64,000 bases of DNA from Thereva unica. Taxonomy: Eukaryota; Arthropoda; Insecta; Diptera; Therevidae. The number at the start of each line of letters is the position of its first letter. Within the stretch, counting starts at the first letter, position 1. The notes below the pieces were generated by a model, which was given only the letters and a program-made list of their open reading frames with translations, had not been told where the DNA came from and searched no databases. This document shows, in pieces, positions 59,029-64,000 of the stretch. The stretch lies in assembly GCA_949987705.1 (NCBI GenBank), contig OX465281.1, forward strand, positions 171,382,516 to 171,446,515, in the 5' to 3' direction. The position numbers and the translations under genes were made by a program.

Positions 59029-60216
59029 CAGTGTCTGTGGACCAGCAAACAGATATCATCTACGTAGTCGAGATCCTTAAGCCGGTCTAACAAACCCCAT
59101 TGTATGCCGCCTGTTCTACTATCTAGAGCGCCGACAAGGATGTCATTTATTACTATAAGAAATAGTAAAGGCAAGAGTAGGCATCCTTGTCGTACTCCTG
59201 AGCTCACCTCGAAGCTGTCGGATAATTTTCCATTATGGAGAACTCTGCATTTGGAATTGCTATATAGGGCTTTTATCAATTCTATTATTTTATCAGGCTC
59301 CTATTGACCGAGTCGAACGCTTTCTCATAATCTACGAAAGCAAGGTAAAGGGGGGATCGGAATTCAGTAGACTGCTCCACTATTATTCGTAATGTGTTGA
59401 TATGATCAATACATGAGCGGCCCTTCCTGAATCCGGCCTGCTGCCTCCTAAGCGCTCGGTCTACTGCCTCACTTATCCTAGATAGTAATATATGGGACAA
59501 AATTTTGCCCACTGTAGATAGTAAACAAATGCCTCTCCAGTTGTCGCATATTGTTAGGTCCTCCTTTTTGTAATTTTGACTATGATACCTTCCGTCCAAT
59601 CCTCCGGAAAGGTACAGGTGTTCCATGCTATTTCCAGGATTGGCTGAAGCGCATCTGCTATGAGGCTTGAATCGGCTTTTAACAATTCTGGCGGGATGCT
59701 ATCTTTTCCAGCTGCTTTACCATTGGCCATCGCATGAATTGCGGTTACTATTTCCGTCTTGGATGGGGCCCGGGTGGTGATTCTTATTGGCTGTGCATTG
59801 TTGCTGGTTTCCTGAGGTTCCTGTGTAAATGAACCATTCAGGGCGGCGAAGAAGTAATCTCTCCATCTTTGGAGTTGCTCCTCGTCGCTGCACAGCAGTC
59901 TTCCATCCGCACTCTTAACGGCATGCTTTTTAGTAGAGTGCTTTCCCGTGAGCTGTTTGGTAATTTGGTACAGCACCTTACTGTTGCCTGTGTTTGCCGC
60001 GTTTTCCGCTTTTTCTGCGAGCTCATTTATCTGCTGCCTTTTATCACGCCGGACACTTCTCTTAACCTCCCGATGTAATTGGGAGTATTCCTGTTCCAGT
60101 TGGTAATGTCTTTCAGGGTCGCTTGTAGAGTTTACGTTATGCAAGACAGAAAAAATAAAAGTCTTTTTTAACAGTTATTGTTGATTTTAAAAATAAAAGT
60201 TCATTTTAATTATTAT

Positions 60217-60535
60217 TTCGAACAGAAAAAACAAATATCTTTAATAACAGTTTTAAAAGATTTAAAACAATACTAGGCAAAAATTAGAGTTAAAAATAAC
60301 TTTTATTATTTTTGGTAAAATTTAACTGTTACTGTTGTCTTAAATCATAATACATTATATGTTTCAAAATAATTATTATTTTCTGATTTTTTCGATATAA
60401 GTTATAACAGTTACGATCCCTGATAAAATCATTTGGGGAAAAAACTAGGATGCGGTATTTTTCGCATTACGAAGGCCTCTTTTCGACCTATTTACTGGAC
60501 TATGCGCACCAAAGATACAATATTATGCAAGTTCA
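60217..60535. other. Unassigned AT-rich sequence
   Basis: No ORF or repeat is supported. Confidence 0.4.
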
Positions 60536-60985
60536 TTAAGTAAATTTAGGTAGGTGCAATGTTAGGGTACGTACGGTTACGGTACAGCACGTCTTATTTG
60601 GTTCAAGCTTAACGGAAATAAGAGAAAAATTGAGAAAAACAAACCAAAAAATGGAAATATAGAGTGCTTGTTTCCAGAGAGTTTCCATAACATACGAATT
60701 GGAAGCGCTACATTCTTGCTTATTTTGGCAGTGCTTGATTGATTTCAAGATGGGCAGGTCTAACCAATTTGCACCATTGTGCGGTTGCTTTATCACTAGC
60801 TGCATACCGTTGGTGTAAATATTATTAATAAGCTTCATATGAACAGAGTGTGTGACATTAATGAGCAGTAAATTGTTGTCGTCGTAAAGAATAAAAGATA
60901 AGTTAGGACCGTTCATTTCGTCATTTTCTTTGTGACCGTCAAGTGATTGGAGAACTCCAATAAGTATTATTTGTAAAATCATCAA
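60536..60985 (-). CDS. Hypothetical 149-aa protein with signal-like N-terminus
   Basis: This ORF is not obviously from a transposon. It starts MMILQIILIGVLQSLDG, which resembles a short signal peptide, continues with a polar, Asn-rich domain (NGPNLSFILYDDNNLLLINV, three Cys in HCQNKQEC and a later CC), and has a hydrophobic stretch near residues 110-127 (ALYISIFWFVFLNFSLIS) before a short tail. It could be a small secreted or membrane protein or an exon of a larger gene. The length may still be chance in AT-rich DNA. No family recognised. Confidence 0.3.
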   Translation of the reverse strand: MMILQIILIGVLQSLDGHKENDEMNGPNLSFILYDDNNLLLINVTHSVHMKLINNIYTNGMQLVIKQPHNGANWLDLPILKSIKHCQNKQECSASNSYVMETLWKQALYISIFWFVFLNFSLISVKLEPNKTCCTVTVRTLTLHLPKFT

Positions 60986-61705
60986 ACTTTAATTCGACAA
61001 CAAACAGCTGGTGTTTGTTTTGCTTACTAAATAGAAATGGTAAAAAGGTAAAGAGGACTGAAAGAAAAAGAAGTCGAACAGCGCCAGAAGCGCCATTTAA
61101 AAGGAAGAAGGAGCCGTTGAAAGGAAGCCTCTGTCGACTATTGCAATATTTCCCATCTGCTTCGATTGGCAGATACACCACGCACCTACTTCCCGTCGCT
61201 TGTGTGGATGCTTTAAGCCTGCACTACACTACTCGCGAAGTTACTTCGGCAAAGTTCTTCTCAAAGTTGATCGAAGTCTAAAGTACGTGATTACACACTC
61301 GCTCAGTCGCTCAACCATAGAAATATAATACTAAACAAGGAATGGCCGTAAGCCAGACCGACACAATTCCTAAAGTGTTTGTGTTCACTGGGCTAGGAGT
61401 GGTTAGGCCATGCAGACGTAAATATGAAAGTAAGGAATAACCTTTTTCCTTATTCACGCAAAAACTTATTTATTAAAAACCAAACACAATTCAATAACAA
61501 ACACAAACTTTAGAACACTCTTATCACTATTCAAGTCGGCCCTCCGCACACGATTCCACTGATTAGCAATCCCAGTTTGCAACTGGTTTTAAAATAATGA
61601 CGTTTGCAACCAGTTTGCAACCAAAACGAGACTCTTGTCCACACACGAGCGCAACCGATTTTTGATCAATTGGTGTTCATATGTCAAGTAGTTCAGTAAT
61701 TCAAT
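60986..61705. other. Unassigned region left of Harbinger 2
   Basis: It should contain the left inverted repeat of the second Harbinger, but the right end is outside the window so it cannot be matched. TTTGCAACTGG/CCAGTTTGCAA-type repeats at 61576-61625 are candidate subterminal sequences. Confidence 0.4.
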
Positions 61706-62094
61706 ATGTCGAGTAGCTCAGATGAGGAAGACATAATCGATTTTTATCAATATCGCAAAATTTAAAAAAAAGTTCGAAGGGAATATTGGTGCCATCCGTA
61801 TATAAGTAGAAATGCGAAATTTAGACTGTTTGTTGCAGCAGATCAATTAAATAAAACGGACTCCAAATTTAAAGCATTCTACAGAATGTCCAAAGATTCT
61901 TACCTGGAATTGGTGAGGAGGAGCAATCATCATAAAGAAGATGGACACAAATATGAGAGAATGTGTGACTGCAGAAGAAAGAATACTAATAACAGTGAGG
62001 TAAGTTTTTTTTTTCTTCTTCAAAATACAAATTATAAATTTGTAATTTAACTCATATCGCTATAGAATAAGATAAATGATCTTGTTTCACTTAT

Positions 62095-62887
62095 TTATTC
62101 TGCATCATAGTCGTCTGGGTCCAAAGCCAGTGTAATTTCAACAAAAAATTGATTTGCCTGTACAGGTGATGATGGTGAGGGCGAAGCTTCGTCCTGTATT
62201 GACTCTGAAAGGGCATAAGTTCCCGAGTTAAGTGAAATACCCGAAGTCTGCGAATAATCTGATTGTGGTGATAGCGTTGTTATAAATGATGAACACCGGG
62301 GGTGTAATGGTGTAGATATCTCATCAATGAGACTGAGAACCCTGCGTTAGAATATTTTAATTTTTACATCGCTTAGTTCTCCCAGTTCAGGCAATAAGCT
62401 GAGTAAGAACAATTTTAAAGCTTCTTTCTTAGTTACGTCAGAGCTAGTATCTGCTTTGTTTACTGCTGTGTCTAGTTTTGCCCTTTTGGCTATGAAATAT
62501 TCGGCAACACTTAGGTCTGTATCTGCTGTTGATTTATTATTCCTCGACTGTTTAGGTCGGCTGCGTCGAAGGGTGAGCCAGTACTGCAGTTCTTTGTCGA
62601 AACTGTATGGTTTTTTTGTAGGCACTTGGTGATGCTTCTGAAGATTGCATTATATCTGACATCTTTCTATATTATCTGATATTTCATCAGTCATTTCGTC
62701 TTGTGGAACAATTGGCAAATTTCCAGATGAAGTCGGAGTCAACGCTTTTATGAAAGGTAAACAAAACTGCATGGCCTCTGCCAAATAGTATGTCTTTTTG
62801 TTCGCTCCCGACCCACTTGATGGAGGTTTCATTTTACGCGTAAAAACAGTTCGTAGATTACGCCACTTCTCTTTGCATTCAGCAGCT
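62095..62887 (-). pseudogene. MADF-BESS protein of Harbinger 2, partial, in transposase intron
   Basis: On the minus strand an acceptor (TTTGATTTCAG) precedes AECKEKWRNLRTVFTRKMKP, ANKKTYYLAEAMQFCLPFIK (second half of a MADF domain), then YSFDKELQYWLTLRRSRPKQ, a BESS-like LKLFLLSLLPELGELSDV, and an acidic tail ending LDPDDYDAE. Two in-frame TAA stops interrupt it (near 62648 and 62347). The first half of the MADF domain is not present upstream on this strand inside the window. The whole piece lies inside the transposase intron 62000-62961, in antisense. Confidence 0.78.
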
Positions 62888-63159
62888 GAAATCAAAAGAA
62901 ATAAAAATGAAAACTTATACAAACTATTTATTTCGTTTTTACTTTAGTCACTTTTTTACAGGTACTTGGCTACAGGCTGTTCATTTGTGGCACTTTCATT
63001 ATATTTTCGAAGAGGAGAGAGTACAGTCGGAGCCATTGCTAAAGAATCTGGGACACATTGAATGAAATTTATATGCCTGTACCTACAGGAGATCAATGGA
63101 AAATGATTGCTGATCGTTTTGAAACTTTATGGAACCTTCCCAACTGCCTTGGAGCCTTA

Positions 63160-63785
63160 TAGTGCGTCCACACTACGCGCACTTAGGTTATACGCGCTTT
63201 TGCCAATTTTTTTCATATAGAGTTTAATGGCTTTTTTTGTGATATTTTTAATGGCAAAGGCAGCACGACCAAACTGCACGGACAAAAGGCTGTGCTTAAA
63301 AAGATACATTTTGCGTCCACACAATACGGGCTTTTCAGAAGCGCGTACGGCCTTTCATATGGAAATTGATTTGTTTTCTCAATTTGCTCACGATTTAAAG
63401 CTCATGCGCGCTTTTTACTGAGGCCGTACGGCGAAAAGCGCGTGGGATCTAAGTCCGCGTAGTGTGGATGGCCCATAATGGGTCGTCCACACTACGCGGA
63501 CTTAGATCCCACGCGCTTTTCGCCGTACGGCCACAGAAAAAAGCGCGCATGAGCCTTTAATTTTCTGAATCGTGAGTAAATTGAGAAAACCGTCAAGAAG
63601 CCCGTGTTGTGTAGACGTACAATGTACCTTTTTGAGCACAGCCTTTTGTTCGCCTAGTTTGACCGTACTGCCTTTGCCATTAAAAATATCGCAAAAAAAG
63701 CCATTATACTCTATAATATAGAGTCTATATGAAAAAAAGTGGTAAAAGCGCGTATGACCAAAGTCCGCGTAGTGTGGATGAACCA
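63160..63785. mobile_element. Inverted pair of MITEs in the transposase
   Basis: Two copies of one MITE, tail to tail, form a palindrome of about 625 bp centred near 63477. The outer ends are GCGTCCACACTACGCG and CGCGTAGTGTGGATG; the inner ends meet as TGGATGGCCCATAATGGGTC. TTA lies on both sides (63157-63159 and 63786-63788). Set aside with one TTA, the transposase reads GALDGKH. The arms share TTTTTTTCATATAGAG and TTAATGGCAAAGGCAG-type sequence. Confidence 0.85.
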
Positions 63786-64000
63786 TTAGACGGGAAGCAT
63801 TATCGAATAGAAAAATTCCCAAATACCGGTTCCTTAAATTACAACTACAAGCACTTCCATTCAACCGTTCTATTGGCCTGCTGCGATGCTGATGGTCTTT
63901 TCACCATGATTGAACCAGGCTATGCTGGACGAAACAGTGATGGAGGTATTTTCAAGGCCAGTGCTATGAAATATTGGTTATCCCAAGGCCGTTTTAATAT

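Larger units (their letters stand above)
57533..60144 (-). pseudogene. Second non-LTR retrotransposon copy, broken
   Basis: Same family as 23330-24864 but reaching further 5': an extra segment with RDKRQQINELAEKAENAANT, TKQLTGKHSTKKHA and LQRWRDYFFAALNGSF precedes AMANGKAAGKDSIPPELLK. RT motifs NWRGICLLSTVGKILS, FVDYEKAFDSVNRS and SSGVRQGCLL follow; YADD has become YVDD. The C-terminal part ends LCPIRD. Breaks: frameshifts near 59570 and 58135, a deletion of about 22 codons at 59296, and a non-homologous insert at 58255-59028. Confidence 0.85.
61706..64000 (+). pseudogene. PIF/Harbinger transposase 2, runs off the window
   Basis: Exon 1 (61706-61999) starts MSSSSDEEDIIDFYQYRK, then RREYWCHPYISRNAKFRLFV and KAFYRMSKDSYLELV, typical of Harbinger transposase N-termini. 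Exon 2 starts at 62962 (YLATGCSFVALSLYFRRGES, MPVPTGDQWKMIADRFETLW, NLPNCLGAL) and, after a MITE pair, resumes LDGKHYRIEKFPNTGSLNYN with the first catalytic Asp, then GYAGRNSDGGIF. The rest lies beyond the window. Breaks: a TAA after RKI, a frameshift near 61915, a frameshift near 63050 and the MITE insertion. The ATG at 61706 follows a near-duplicate at 61681. Confidence 0.88.

Overview
The window looks like repeat-dense nuclear DNA of an arthropod, probably an insect. The reasons are GT-AG introns inside the transposon genes, the mix of Helitrons, PIF/Harbinger, SCAND3-type hAT and non-LTR elements, AT-rich sequence with many (TA)n runs, and the absence of bacterial gene organisation. I cannot name the species. 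I found no convincing conserved host gene, rRNA, tRNA or CRISPR array. Nearly everything recognisable is mobile DNA, most of it broken, and much of it nested several layers deep.

Layout. 1-1.8 kb: unassigned sequence, a foldback repeat and a satellite relic. 1.8-7.9 kb: two Helitrons of 3,043 bp, head to head, forming a near-perfect 6.1-kb palindrome around a (TA)n spacer; each carries about 20 copies of a 128-bp satellite. 8-9.7 kb: a TIR element, (TA)n runs and a dispersed repeat. 9.7-11.8 kb: unassigned. 11.8-18.5 kb: a PIF/Harbinger transposon with both expected genes (MADF-BESS protein and DDE transposase), invaded by a second Harbinger-like element carrying a Myb-like gene, which was itself invaded by a satellite-bearing Helitron. 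19-25 kb: retrotransposon fragments, a Helitron with replication-initiator/helicase remnants, and a 5'-truncated non-LTR copy with a 14-bp target duplication. 25-32 kb: two more satellite Helitrons in tandem; the second appears identical to the palindrome arms. 32-37.7 kb: a second copy of the TIR element, and a non-LTR ORF split by a hAT-like non-autonomous element. 37.7-42.2 kb: a hAT transposon with 8-bp duplication, carrying a nested MITE that carries a nested satellite Helitron. 42-44.5 kb: retrotransposon fragments. 44.6-54 kb: a macrosatellite with a 1,987-bp unit, split by another insertion. 54-61.7 kb: a 9-bp minisatellite, an endonuclease fragment, a second non-LTR copy and one orphan ORF. 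61.7-64 kb: a second Harbinger that runs off the window.

How the parts relate. The Helitrons use canonical ends (5' TC, 3' hairpin then CTAG, insertion between A and T). Two 3'-end families are present. The 21.9-23.3 kb copy shares its ends with the 3-kb satellite carriers, so a helicase-bearing relative of that kind probably mobilised them. In six places the sequences on either side of an inserted element rejoin into a recognisable coding sequence once the insert and one target copy are set aside, four of them in clean frame; this fixes many boundaries to the base. The main novelty candidate is the repeated capture, exchange and spread of satellite arrays by Helitron scaffolds.
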